DNA from: Oligoflexia bacterium
GTDB lineage: Bacteria; Bdellovibrionota; UBA1018
NCBI GenBank assembly: GCA_903935335.1
Contig: CAIZRG010000022.1
Location: forward strand, 1 to 35,330
Direction: 5' to 3'
Length of the DNA stretch: 35,330 nt
Part shown: positions 22,203 through 31,146 of the stretch, one piece after another
How positions within the stretch are numbered: the first letter of the stretch is position 1
Layout: the number at the start of each line of letters is the position of its first letter
Translations under genes and position numbers: made by a program
Notes under the pieces: generated by a model
Databases searched by the model: none
What the model was told of the DNA's origin: nothing
The model's input: only the letters and a program-made list of their open reading frames with translations

Positions 22203-24395
22203 ATGCAGTATCTTTTAATTTTTATCGTTGTATTCAACTTTTTTCTAGAAAAATCGAGTTGGGCTGCCGAACTCGAAACGCTCAGAGATAGCTTGCAGCT
22301 TACCCGCTCACAAGTTCCCAGTGAGAAGGCATTTGGCTGGTCAGCGATTCAATCCACCATCCGTCAAATGACGTCCGATGATCGTGAGCTTCCACATGAT
22401 CTTGGGGATTTAATTGAAAATCAGGTATTTGCAGAAGTGAATGCCGACTCATTGGATGCACTGAAATTTCTCTACACAAATGAAACCTTACGAAGAAATC
22501 GGTTTTTAAATGGCAATTTAGATCTTGGCATATTAGAGGCAGCAAACCCTGACAGAAATTTAAATTCCATTATAGTTGCACTTCTTTCTTATAAATTTCA
22601 GGCAAATCGAACAAATGACCCTAATCGAGTGAATCCAGGTAATTTGCTCGTTAAATTCATTGATGAAAGTCTACTGACTCCAGAAGAATCACAAAGTACT
22701 GTACAAATTCTTGAAAATGTCGATTTATTCCGAACTCGTTTTCTAGTTTCTCTTCTAGTCATTCGCCTAGCACCGATTGAGTTGCCAGCACACGATGAAG
22801 CTAGGATAGTGGCAAATATCGCAGAGTGTGTTGCGCGGCCAGTGAATATTTCAGTAGATGTACTCATTCAAAAGGCTTGTCGGGGTACTCTGACTTTATT
22901 AAGCCAAGTGTTTATTCATGAAAATATTGAAGGTCAAAACGTAAACATCCAAGAAAGACTGCGTCAGTTGCCTCTTTCGCTTTACATCAACAGAGTGCAA
23001 TCACCTGATAATATCAAGCAAACGAGTCTTCTTGCTCACCAAGTTCCTGCTTCATTGGGTGTTCAGGGGTCTATCCAAATCAGTGTTGCTGGAAGAGGGT
23101 CATTTTCTACCCTTGGAGCAGTTGTAGGTCAACCTGGTATCGCTCAACAGATGGGTATGGACCCAGGTACGCCTTGTGAAAACGAGTCGAATTGGAAGCG
23201 AGGTATGATTTATAAGACTGCAAATACAAATCGTGCTTCGGGTAGTACTGATGGCGTATCCATTACCGGTATGGGAGTGGAACACAAGACTTGGGGACTG
23301 ACAGGTAGTCCTGGAATTGATGGAACGATTACCTCTTCATTTACAGTTGATAAACAAGATTCAGCCAACTGGATAGCCGTGCGAGGTGTAAAAAGAGGCA
23401 CCTATACGAGTTGCCCACCCAGTGGCAGCGGCAATATTTCATCCGATGCTTTTGTAGGTCCTTCGCAACCTCAAACCCAATGGACTATTCTTCAGCCTGT
23501 GCTAGGGCGTGCTATAGGCATTCGCCACAGTTCTTCAGCCGAAGTTCATGTCACGGATTCAAACTCAGTTTTCAAAGGAGGTATTTTTACTGCTCCCTTT
23601 AAATTTGCAGGCAGTGAAATCTTTCAGTTTAATGAGGCGGTAGTGAATCAACTCAACCCAAGCGCCACCCTTCTTTTTAATCTGGCAGAGCGTGCCCCTC
23701 AAAATGGACTATTAAAATATGTAGCTGCTGTACAAAAGGCGCTCAAGCCTAATGGATGGCTTGTACCCGACCCTACGGAAACAGGAATCGAAAGCAGTGC
23801 TTTTCAAGCGCTCATTCGGCTAGATATGTTGTCTGACTTGGCAAAAATGGATTTAAGTGCGCAAGCAGCAGCCTTTCCTGCTCATGCGCCATGGTATGGA
23901 GAAGCCCCATGGAAAGAAAGGCAAGAGTTTCTTCGTTTTGCTCTACCCATGGTAGGATATAAAATTCAATCTTATTACCTAGAAAAATTAGAACGGCAGA
24001 TGGTACTTCTTGGACGGCCCCTCTTAGGGTTAGAAAGGACGAGACAAAGACTTTTTAATGCGGTCAATGCCTTAGATGTGCTTAGAGAGGATGACGCAAT
24101 GGCTATGCTAGGAATGGCCGCAGATCTGACCCATGTAGAGCGACCCGCCGCTCCACTTGCAAGAGATTTACTCATTGCTTCAGTGCTGGGCGCTAGAGAA
24201 GCCATTCGAAATGAATGGGTGAGTTTGACCGAAAAAATGATAAACACTTGTGTCGTGCATTTTCTGATGCAGGCAGACTTTCGTCGTGTTTTAGGTTCCG
24301 GGGCAGTCAGCGGTTCTGAAAGTCCGGTATTTTTACCCGAGTGCCAGGAGTTCTTCAGGGATATGCAAGCGAATCAAAATATCGATTGGTTTTAA
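22203..24395 (+). CDS. large exported protein of unknown family, first gene of the secreted-protein operon
   Basis: I do not recognise this 730-aa protein. It has a Sec leader (1-21, ending SSWA). A mainly helical region follows to about 270. From about 280 to 480 it is Gly/Ser/Thr-rich and probably beta-rich (GVQGSIQISVAGRGSFSTLG; WGLTGSPGIDGTITSSF). A second helical part runs to the end. Paired Cys in the beta region (GTPCENES, YTSCPPSG) and near the C-terminus could form disulphides, in keeping with export. AAGGA lies five bases before the ATG. The next gene starts one base after the stop. The upstream 257 bases contain the ssb terminator and a lone TTGACA at 22141 without a good -10 box. 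Confidence 0.8.
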   Translation: MQYLLIFIVVFNFFLEKSSWAAELETLRDSLQLTRSQVPSEKAFGWSAIQSTIRQMTSDDRELPHDLGDLIENQVFAEVNADSLDALKFLYTNETLRRNRFLNGNLDLGILEAANPDRNLNSIIVALLSYKFQANRTNDPNRVNPGNLLVKFIDESLLTPEESQSTVQILENVDLFRTRFLVSLLVIRLAPIELPAHDEARIVANIAECVARPVNISVDVLIQKACRGTLTLLSQVFIHENIEGQNVNIQERLRQLPLSLYINRVQSPDNIKQTSLLAHQVPASLGVQGSIQISVAGRGSFSTLGAVVGQPGIAQQMGMDPGTPCENESNWKRGMIYKTANTNRASGSTDGVSITGMGVEHKTWGLTGSPGIDGTITSSFTVDKQDSANWIAVRGVKRGTYTSCPPSGSGNISSDAFVGPSQPQTQWTILQPVLGRAIGIRHSSSAEVHVTDSNSVFKGGIFTAPFKFAGSEIFQFNEAVVNQLNPSATLLFNLAERAPQNGLLKYVAAVQKALKPNGWLVPDPTETGIESSAFQALIRLDMLSDLAKMDLSAQAAAFPAHAPWYGEAPWKERQEFLRFALPMVGYKIQSYYLEKLERQMVLLGRPLLGLERTRQRLFNAVNALDVLREDDAMAMLGMAADLTHVERPAAPLARDLLIASVLGAREAIRNEWVSLTEKMINTCVVHFLMQADFRRVLGSGAVSGSESPVFLPECQEFFRDMQANQNIDWF

Positions 24396-24396
24396 T

Positions 24397-25632
24397 ATGG
24401 CTTTTTCATCTAGATCTATTCTTATTCATTTTAGAGCTGTTCAGATGATTCTGAGCCTCAGTGTAACCTATTTGTTTGATGCATCGTATGCATCTGGCAA
24501 GAGTTTACCTGAACAAGTCAAAGAATACGTGGATCATTCGATACCGCTCTCACGGAAAATTGCAAAAAATCATGCAAATCTATCTGAAAACGGCATTATT
24601 CTGGACCGTCTTTCAGAAATACAATCCTATGTTGCGATGATTTCAGCAAATCAGACGATTTTTGATGAATCGGCGAGGTCTCTCCAATTCATGGTACCCA
24701 TTGTAGTTGATGTGAATTCAATAGAAAAAGAAGAATTAGAGAAAGCATTTAAACTCACGATGCTTTTAACTCAAATGAACGCGTCTTACGAGCATCTCAG
24801 TGAGCAGATCAACAAATTTGATGCACTCAATGATTCATTTCAAGACGTATGCGAAAAATATTTTGACTTATACGACACAAGCAAATTGGGATTCAGTTTT
24901 AACGAAAACAATCCGGTGAATTTTCAAATTTATTTAGACCTTTCTACACCCGCAATTTATCTCCTCAACGAACTCTCTGTGCATGTTTTAGGAAAAAAGC
25001 TGATATCAACAGGGGGAACAGTATTTGGGATGAACGCACCGATGGTTGCTCTTGTCGTCACATTTTTAAAGTCAACCATTGATACAATTACAGCAAAAAT
25101 TGAACGACAAGAAATTCAATCCCATCTGGAGCGACTCAAAAGGGAAGTGGTCAAAAATGAAGAATACCGCCAATATGCCAAGGAAGCATGCATCCAGTAT
25201 CGTGATCAAGGTAAGGTCATGTTAAAAAAGTACGAAGAACTAAAAGATACGATTCAACTGAACTTTGATTCCTATTCATCCACATTACAAAACGATCGAA
25301 TCAATGCCCAGCTCAATTCGCTGACTTATTATATTACAACGTTTGACCAAAAAGTCTTAGATGCAATTAAACTCAAAGTCAGAAACTGGGCTACTGCGGC
25401 ATTTGGTGAGGTTCGAACAGAAGATTCTTATCAAGAAAGTCTGAGTCTAAATTTAAAACGACTGCAACTTGCTAGAATGCAATGTGGCGATGGATTTGAC
25501 CACGTCCAGTGGCTCAGGCAAAAACTAGTTCAAAATCAGGCTTTAGAATTAAAATTATCAGATGCGATGATTCAAAAAACTAATCAGACTCTTTCAGAAA
25601 GATTTGAAGCCTGCCCAATTGAGGCAATATGA
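24397..25632 (+). CDS. exported helical protein with central hydrophobic segment
   Basis: Unrecognised 411-aa protein. A signal peptide covers about 1-32 (ending DASYAS). The rest is almost entirely helical: long amphipathic stretches at about 35-160 and 232-345 flank a hydrophobic segment at about 178-231, including TPAIYLLNELSVHVL and GMNAPMVALVVTFLKSTI. This order resembles the layout of ClyA/HBL-type alpha-helical pore-forming toxins, in which a hydrophobic hairpin sits between long helices, but no sequence signature proves it. No ribosome site is visible; the start one base after the previous stop suggests coupled translation. Confidence 0.78.
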   Translation: MAFSSRSILIHFRAVQMILSLSVTYLFDASYASGKSLPEQVKEYVDHSIPLSRKIAKNHANLSENGIILDRLSEIQSYVAMISANQTIFDESARSLQFMVPIVVDVNSIEKEELEKAFKLTMLLTQMNASYEHLSEQINKFDALNDSFQDVCEKYFDLYDTSKLGFSFNENNPVNFQIYLDLSTPAIYLLNELSVHVLGKKLISTGGTVFGMNAPMVALVVTFLKSTIDTITAKIERQEIQSHLERLKREVVKNEEYRQYAKEACIQYRDQGKVMLKKYEELKDTIQLNFDSYSSTLQNDRINAQLNSLTYYITTFDQKVLDAIKLKVRNWATAAFGEVRTEDSYQESLSLNLKRLQLARMQCGDGFDHVQWLRQKLVQNQALELKLSDAMIQKTNQTLSERFEACPIEAI

Positions 25633-27158
25633 AGTTTTATCAAGTTCAAGGGGTTTTATTTTTTCCTTTTCTGTTCTGTGGGCTTAGCCTTCCTGCAATC
25701 GCACTGGATCGGGTGGCGTTCTGTGTTCCAAGTACAAACTCCACGGCGGGAAGTCAGAACCAGTCACTTTGTGACAGTCTTGCTGCTCGAAATGCAACGC
25801 AATTTGATTCAAGTCAAGCCGGAGGTGTGTTTACTTCGAATGAGGGACTTCTTTGCCTTTATTCAAATCATGAATCAGCGGAATCACTTCAGTGCGGTGC
25901 CGTTTCTTCCCATCTTGTTGATGATGGCGGTAAAAGTTTCGATTCAAATCCATGGCTTAAAACCCGACAACTTTTTGCTGGTACCGGAAGACTTGCAGGT
26001 AAATATAAATTTAAACCTATTTCTCTGGAGAGTGGTAGTCCACTGGAAAAGGCTACTCAAACTTTACAGGTACAGGCTGCCCAACTCGAAACTGTGCGAA
26101 GCAACTTGATTGAAAAATTAGAAAATTATCGTGATACCCAACTCATCCCTGCTATTGAAGAAAATCTAGTCGTATCTCAAAGAATGAGCAGAAAAATGAG
26201 TGAGGAGTATCTGCCTGCCCTTAATCAGATTCAAATCCTAAACGGAAGAGGACCTGCTTTGCCCTTGAGAAACCCAAATGAAGTACTTGAAACTCCAAGA
26301 CCTCAAATCGTACAGCTTAAAGCCATTGCTAACCATCGAGCATTGCCCAAATTAGAGCGTTGGGGAGCATTGAAAGACGCTCTCCTTCTCAGTCAAGACG
26401 AGTCTCGCCTTGCTCCAGTAGACCGAAGAGTTCTTTTGCAACTGAAGAAAGACTTGTTGGATCAGAATGGCATTTTAGCCCCTGATTTTTTAGAAAGTCA
26501 AAGCGTCAATGACCTGGCAAGAGCCATGAGTCAGCGGCTTTTTATCCCTTTGGATCAACCTATTGGGTTAGCAATTCGTGGACATCTGAATCACGTTTTA
26601 GCTGCACTTGCTGACTCTGATTCCATTGATATCCATGAAACCTTATTAGGTTCGATAGGGTTGATATTGGGTGGCATAAGTGCTTACGAGAGTGGCGATC
26701 GGGCAATATTTGTCCATTTAACCCATGCCTCACTGAAAAAAATGAATGCAGTCCAACTTTTGCGGAATCTAGTGCTAGAAAATCAAGACCGTGAAATGGA
26801 AAGATTTATTTTTGAAATGCTAACAGCCCATAAACTGAATGGTGATTTCTCATCCGAAAGTACGTATGCATTAAGTGGATTTGAGACACTCATGAAAATT
26901 TCATTAGAGCCTCATGCTTACATCAGGATGGGTCAAAAGAGACTGAGTCAATCCTTTATCAGAGGTTGTATCCTCATCAGAAACTTGGAACTCAGTTCGG
27001 AGATTTACCCGGTGTTGGCAAATCGCCCTGATTTAGCCGGTGATGTGGCAAGTGCTATTTGGGATCAATTTGAGGTTTTTCCGGTCCCTCAGGAACGATT
27101 TTTGGATCTCAAACATCAAATGATTCAATCACTTCATGATTTTGTAAGGACCCACTAG
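25629..27158 (+). CDS. exported protein of unknown family, third gene of the operon
   Basis: Unrecognised 509-aa protein. Leader at about 1-25 (FPFLFCGLSLPAIA). The mature N-terminus holds four Cys (32, 48, 76, 88) in short beta-like text (AFCVPSTN, SLCDSLAA, LLCLYSN, LQCGAVSS), likely two disulphides. A coiled-coil-like helix follows at about 138-200, then a helical domain to the end that contains repeat-like helical hairpins. It overlaps the previous gene by ATGA and has GAGG just upstream. Export and disulphides fit a periplasmic or extracellular partner of its neighbours. Confidence 0.78.
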   Translation: MKFYQVQGVLFFPFLFCGLSLPAIALDRVAFCVPSTNSTAGSQNQSLCDSLAARNATQFDSSQAGGVFTSNEGLLCLYSNHESAESLQCGAVSSHLVDDGGKSFDSNPWLKTRQLFAGTGRLAGKYKFKPISLESGSPLEKATQTLQVQAAQLETVRSNLIEKLENYRDTQLIPAIEENLVVSQRMSRKMSEEYLPALNQIQILNGRGPALPLRNPNEVLETPRPQIVQLKAIANHRALPKLERWGALKDALLLSQDESRLAPVDRRVLLQLKKDLLDQNGILAPDFLESQSVNDLARAMSQRLFIPLDQPIGLAIRGHLNHVLAALADSDSIDIHETLLGSIGLILGGISAYESGDRAIFVHLTHASLKKMNAVQLLRNLVLENQDREMERFIFEMLTAHKLNGDFSSESTYALSGFETLMKISLEPHAYIRMGQKRLSQSFIRGCILIRNLELSSEIYPVLANRPDLAGDVASAIWDQFEVFPVPQERFLDLKHQMIQSLHDFVRTH

Positions 27159-27178
27159 TTTCATGAACGAGGCAGCAG

Positions 27179-28843
27179 ATGAAATTGAGTAGAAATATTC
27201 ATTTAACCTATTTTTTAATTCAAACTTTAATCTGGGGGCTTATACCTCATCCAACTCATGCGGGAAGGGTTACCTATGTTGAGGTTGATGGAAAGAAAAT
27301 TCTTTTTATTCAAATAGGATGTCCTATCAACCCAGAAACAGGTCAAAGATACGATGAGCCATGGTGCAATCCATTAGGATTGTCATCGCAATCGGCATTA
27401 TCAGGAGCTATTGGGAGTTTTTTAGGCGATGGCACTACTTTGGGGAGTATGGGCCAGGTTGCAGGAATGGCTGATGGCATTTTTTCAGTTCATTCCCAGC
27501 ATAAGGCAATTGCCGAAGCCCATCAGGCTGCAATGATGCGAGAAAACTACCATCAATTAGATGCTCTCAAGAATCGGCATGAGGCTCATTTTGAGTCGAT
27601 GCGCTCCAACATTCAGGAGCGCCAAGATCAAATGACAAGCGAGTTCAATGAAATGGTTCGTTCGACTGAGCAGGCGACAAGCAATCTTCGTAATTTGACT
27701 CAACTCTTAGACAGTATTCAAGTAGGACCGGTAGACCGAGCTGGAGAACCTCAAAATGGGTCACAACAGAACCCGGTCAACCCAAGGCTTGGAGAAAATC
27801 TTGCACTAGCAGAAGCAAACCAAGACCAGGTTACTCAAAATGTAAATCAGTTAGAGCAACTTTTACCCAAAGTCACTCCTCAGATTGGACGAGTGACATC
27901 AAATTATATCCGAGCACAACTGCGCAGCTCCGAGAACATTGCTAGAGTTGCAGTTGATTTGGCACAGGCTGGGGCGAGTACTGGAGCCATTCAACTCTTA
28001 GGGGATTTTGCGATCAATACAACTGCGTCAATGGGTCGATTTATGGGTGGAGTTCTTGCTGGAACCTACCAAGGCTTATTGACTCCAGCCGAAGTTGCAC
28101 TAGCGATTTATAGCGATCCCAATTTAATTCTCAATTTGTCCGTTCACATCATGAATACAATTACCGCCGGTCCAGGGGCAGTGGCTGATGCCGTACATCA
28201 TGCGTTTCAGCATATTGAAAATGCTATGTATGAGTTCAATATGACCATGGCTTATGGAACAGCGGAAGAACGCGGCTTCGCTTTAGGTGAATTGGGGGCC
28301 AATATTCTTCTAACAATGGGCGGTGCTGAAGTTTCACAAGCAACTCGAGTTGCATTTGCAGGAGTTGCTGCCAAAGTAGGGCGGAATGAAGCACTTGGAA
28401 CCGCTTTAAATCAAAGCATCAGAGCTTCGGAGGCGCTTGCTCCTGAATTGACAGCCACTGATAGAATGATTGAGCAAGGAAGAGATGCTGTCCGAAGAAA
28501 TCTTCAAGTCTACAGAGAAGTACGAACTGGTTACAGAAACGCAGTGAATGGTATTACTGAAACCGCCCAAAGAATGATTGCTGAAGGACACAGTGAGGAA
28601 GTTGTTGCTCGGCATGTACATGAATTAAGACGAGAAATAGGTATAAGATATAAGGAAATGACCCCTCCAGAAGTAAGGCAGTATATCTATGACAGAAATA
28701 TTGTGGACAACTCTGATATTGCAGGACCATCGATTGAAAAATTACGATTAACCAAGAGCTGGAGAGAAATAATAGAAAGCGCTTCAAGAACGAATGGGAA
28801 GATAAATCGAATTTTAGAAATGTTAGGTGGGGAGGAGTTATGA
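27179..28843 (+). CDS. exported polymorphic-toxin-like protein
   Basis: The 554-aa product has a leader (1-28, ending PTHA). A short beta unit with two Cys (IGCPINPETGQRYDEPWC) and a Gly-rich hydrophobic stretch follow. A coiled coil at about 105-190, a helical region, a longer hydrophobic segment at about 275-345 and a charged helical C-terminal part complete it. The last 60 residues contain RNIV, GPSIEKLRL and KSWREIIESASRTNGKIN. This recalls, from memory, the C-terminus of many RHS and LXG polymorphic toxins (pattern GPT, then LR, then GKSW, then IIESASR). I infer a toxin tip. GAGG precedes the ATG. The gene overlaps the next by ATGA. Confidence 0.72.
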   Translation: MKLSRNIHLTYFLIQTLIWGLIPHPTHAGRVTYVEVDGKKILFIQIGCPINPETGQRYDEPWCNPLGLSSQSALSGAIGSFLGDGTTLGSMGQVAGMADGIFSVHSQHKAIAEAHQAAMMRENYHQLDALKNRHEAHFESMRSNIQERQDQMTSEFNEMVRSTEQATSNLRNLTQLLDSIQVGPVDRAGEPQNGSQQNPVNPRLGENLALAEANQDQVTQNVNQLEQLLPKVTPQIGRVTSNYIRAQLRSSENIARVAVDLAQAGASTGAIQLLGDFAINTTASMGRFMGGVLAGTYQGLLTPAEVALAIYSDPNLILNLSVHIMNTITAGPGAVADAVHHAFQHIENAMYEFNMTMAYGTAEERGFALGELGANILLTMGGAEVSQATRVAFAGVAAKVGRNEALGTALNQSIRASEALAPELTATDRMIEQGRDAVRRNLQVYREVRTGYRNAVNGITETAQRMIAEGHSEEVVARHVHELRREIGIRYKEMTPPEVRQYIYDRNIVDNSDIAGPSIEKLRLTKSWREIIESASRTNGKINRILEMLGGEEL

Positions 28844-29163
28844 TTTTAAAGCTTTTGGAAAAAGAAGGTGATTTATATAGTGTTGGATTTATAAATGATC
28901 AATACCCAATTGAAAGCAGTGATAAACATGAAGAAAAAGTGTTATCGCTCATTGATTTTGCGGTCAAAAAGATAGGCCTAAAATCAACAGGAATTCAGTT
29001 AACTTCTATGGACGGTTACAAGGAGATATTTGTAATTAACGAATCCTCTGCAGAGGTAGTGAGTGACAACTGGGATACTTATATCTCATCAAAAGATGAA
29101 AAGTTAATTAACAGAATTAAACAAATTATAGATAATATATTACTTGAGCAAAAAAAGGAATAG
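28840..29163 (+). CDS. small leaderless acidic protein, probable immunity protein
   Basis: 107 aa without leader or membrane helix, acidic, with an alpha/beta look: LYSVGFIND, KVLSLIDFAVKKIGL, GIQLTSMDGYKEIFVIN and a helical end. It is the only non-exported member of the operon and sits directly after the toxin-like protein with an ATGA overlap and a strong GGGGAGGAG ribosome site. This position, size and location are those of immunity proteins of polymorphic toxins. I cannot assign it to a named family. Its base composition is more AT-rich than the first operon genes, as is common for exchangeable toxin/immunity modules. Confidence 0.7.
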   Translation: MILKLLEKEGDLYSVGFINDQYPIESSDKHEEKVLSLIDFAVKKIGLKSTGIQLTSMDGYKEIFVINESSAEVVSDNWDTYISSKDEKLINRIKQIIDNILLEQKKE

Positions 29164-29198
29164 TTGTTTTTTTTAAATATATGTGTCATTTAATCACG

Positions 29199-29279
29199 TC
29201 CATTTGTCGTCGCAAACCCTAAGGACGCAAGAAAACACTGTTTAGAGTCTTGCCGAAATAGGGACAAGATTGTAGTGTT
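29199..29279 (+). ncRNA. possible structured RNA element
   Basis: AACACT (29234-29239) pairs with AGTGTT (29274-29279) and inside it AGTCTTG (29246-29252) pairs with CAAGATT (29265-29271, one G-U), giving a two-part hairpin with a 12-base loop. Just upstream, GCAAACC, CTAA and GGACGCAA resemble fragments of the GEMM (cyclic-di-GMP) riboswitch core, but the expected second half is not seen. It lies between the operon end and the GT2 gene; type unknown. Confidence 0.3.
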
Positions 29280-29424
29280 CAATCTGAAAGTAAAGTTTAA
29301 GAAAGAGTATTTTTAGCTATCTTTATGATTTTAATTTAGGAGTTCATAAAATATGATTCATTTTAGATATTTGCAAAATCTTTACGATTTTTATCGTACA
29401 GAACCATTTTGAGTTAAAGTCAAC

Positions 29425-30141
29425 GTGAAGACTTTAGTTGTTGTTCCTACTTACAACGAAATAGAAAATCTCCAATTATTGGTTGAGTCCATTTTGTCTA
29501 TGACTCCGCCTCATTTAGAGATTCTTGTTGTAGATGACGGATCTCCAGATGGAACTGGAGAGCTGGCAGATTCTTTAGTGCGTGATCAAACTCGCTGTCA
29601 TGTTCTTCATCGGAAAAAAAAATTAGGGCTTGGGACTGCTTACGTCGAGGGTTTTAATTGGGGGATGGACCAAGGTTTTGAAGCCTTGATTGAAATGGAT
29701 GCTGATTTTTCTCATCATCCTCGCTATTTAATTTCCATGTTGCAAAATTTGGAACAAAACGACGTGGTCATTGGATCTCGATACGTTTCTGGGGGTGGTA
29801 CACTCAATTGGGGTTTGGGTAGAAAGCTTTTAAGTCGTGGAGGAAGCTTGTATGCTCGAACGATTTTGAAAGCGCCGATTTCTGATTTTACGGGTGGATT
29901 TAACGGCTGGAAGCGTCAGGTGCTTCAGGGAATTGATTTAGGTACACTCCGCTCGGATGGATACTCATTTCAAATAGAATTGAAATATCGAGCTTATCAA
30001 CAAGGTTATCAAATAGTTGAGTTTCCAATTATTTTTGAAGATCGAAAAGTGGGTAAGTCAAAAATGAGTCGTAGGATTATTCTCGAAGCGTTAGTTCGAG
30101 TTTGGTCATTTCGCTCGAATTCCACTCAAAAAAAGCTGTAA
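29425..30141 (+). CDS. polyprenol-phosphate mannosyltransferase-like GT2
   Basis: A GT-A enzyme of the dolichol-phosphate mannosyltransferase (DPM1) type, making a lipid-linked sugar, probably polyprenyl-phosphate mannose, on the cytoplasmic membrane face. The 238-aa product begins MKTLVVVPTYNEIENL and has VVDDGSPDGTGELAD (37-44 core), LGLGTAYVEGFNWG, the metal-binding EMDADFSHHP and VVIGSRYVSGGG. It continues SDFTGGFNGWKRQVL and ends FEDRKVGKSKMS. No C-terminal membrane helices, so it is the short soluble form. Starts at GTG. No obvious acceptor pathway gene is adjacent. Confidence 0.92.
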   Translation: MKTLVVVPTYNEIENLQLLVESILSMTPPHLEILVVDDGSPDGTGELADSLVRDQTRCHVLHRKKKLGLGTAYVEGFNWGMDQGFEALIEMDADFSHHPRYLISMLQNLEQNDVVIGSRYVSGGGTLNWGLGRKLLSRGGSLYARTILKAPISDFTGGFNGWKRQVLQGIDLGTLRSDGYSFQIELKYRAYQQGYQIVEFPIIFEDRKVGKSKMSRRIILEALVRVWSFRSNSTQKKL

Positions 30142-30151
30142 AGTTAACTGC

Positions 30152-30180
30152 TTGACAAGTATTTGATGTCTGGGTATCAA
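30152..30180 (+). promoter_or_regulatory. candidate promoter for the L,D-transpeptidase gene
   Basis: TTGACA (30152-30157) and TATCAA (30175-30180) are 17 bases apart, 38 bases before the ATG at 30219 and just after the GT2 stop. Confidence 0.5.
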
Positions 30181-30218
30181 GGTATCTTTTCAGTAGTCTC
30201 AGACTCAGAAAAACCATC

Positions 30219-31097
30219 ATGTTTAAGTTTAAACTTTTAAAAATTGTCCTCATCTTATCGACTCAGCTTACTTTTGCTTCATCCTCACTGTCTACGGCAA
30301 TTTTGGTGGATAAGAAAACGAATCAGATTCATGTTTCGGAGTATGATGATGGAACTTATCGATTTTTAAGGACCTACCATGCTACATTGGGTCGTGTTCA
30401 AGGCGATAAGGAAGATGAAAATGATCTTAAGACCCCAGAAGGGATTTATACCTTTAAAAGTGTGCTGACTCCTCCTGCATTGCAGCGAAAATTTGGTGCA
30501 ATGGCTTTTTACATGAATTTCCCAAACTCATTTGATCAGTTAGCTGGAAGAACAGGTTCAGGAATTATGCTCCATGCTACAAATGAGCCAGAAAGATTGA
30601 AGAAAAATTACGATAGTGAGGGGTGTGTTGTTGTTAAAAATGAAGAGATTCTTGAAATTAAGCCTTTCATTCGGTTAGGGCTCACTCCTATTCTTGTTTT
30701 TTCTGAATTAACTGAAAATTTCTTAAAGCCAGGTTTAGATCAATCTCTCAAAATATTTTTTTCAAATTGGGTACAGAGCTGGGAAACGAAAGACATTGAA
30801 AAATACATGAACAGTTACCACACTGATTTTTCTGCAAATAAAAAAAATAAATCAGCTTGGAAAGCTTATAAAACAACTCTGAACTCCGTTTACTCCAGTA
30901 TTGAGGTGAGACCTGAAAATATTCTTTATTATCGGCATCCTAAGTACTCAATGGTGACCTTTACACAAAACTATCAATCCAAACGAAAGACAGGGGGTTG
31001 GGGTCTGAGGTCTCGAGGAACAAAAATTCTTTATATTGCAGAAGAGGAAGGGAAGCTTAAAATTATTGCTGAGACCTATACATCGTTGATGTGGTGA
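30219..31097 (+). CDS. L,D-transpeptidase (YkuD) with C-terminal NTF2-like domain
   Basis: A periplasmic enzyme that cross-links peptidoglycan stems 3-3 or attaches amino acids or proteins to them. A signal peptide covers about 1-20. The YkuD domain (25-160) has TPEGIYTF and the catalytic set GIMLHATNEP (His119) with YDSEGCVVV (Cys136), here SEGC instead of the commoner SHGC. Residues 170-292 look like an NTF2/SnoaL-type domain (NWVQSWETKDIEKYMNSYH) ending WGLRSRGTKILYI, a pairing known for other L,D-transpeptidases. The next two genes also concern murein. Confidence 0.9.
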   Translation: MFKFKLLKIVLILSTQLTFASSSLSTAILVDKKTNQIHVSEYDDGTYRFLRTYHATLGRVQGDKEDENDLKTPEGIYTFKSVLTPPALQRKFGAMAFYMNFPNSFDQLAGRTGSGIMLHATNEPERLKKNYDSEGCVVVKNEEILEIKPFIRLGLTPILVFSELTENFLKPGLDQSLKIFFSNWVQSWETKDIEKYMNSYHTDFSANKKNKSAWKAYKTTLNSVYSSIEVRPENILYYRHPKYSMVTFTQNYQSKRKTGGWGLRSRGTKILYIAEEEGKLKIIAETYTSLMW

Positions 31098-31146
31098 TTG
31101 AGATTGACAAAGAGATGATAGCTCCAAGAAAGTTGGATAATCAAAA

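Noticed and set aside
25678..26109. 143-codon plus-strand frame inside the third operon gene
   Set aside because: It is a shadow in another frame. The 509-aa frame has the leader, ribosome site and coupling to both neighbours.
29100..29175. A-run and T-run after the immunity-like gene as a terminator
   Set aside because: The only pairing is A7 with T7, without GC content, too weak for an intrinsic terminator call.
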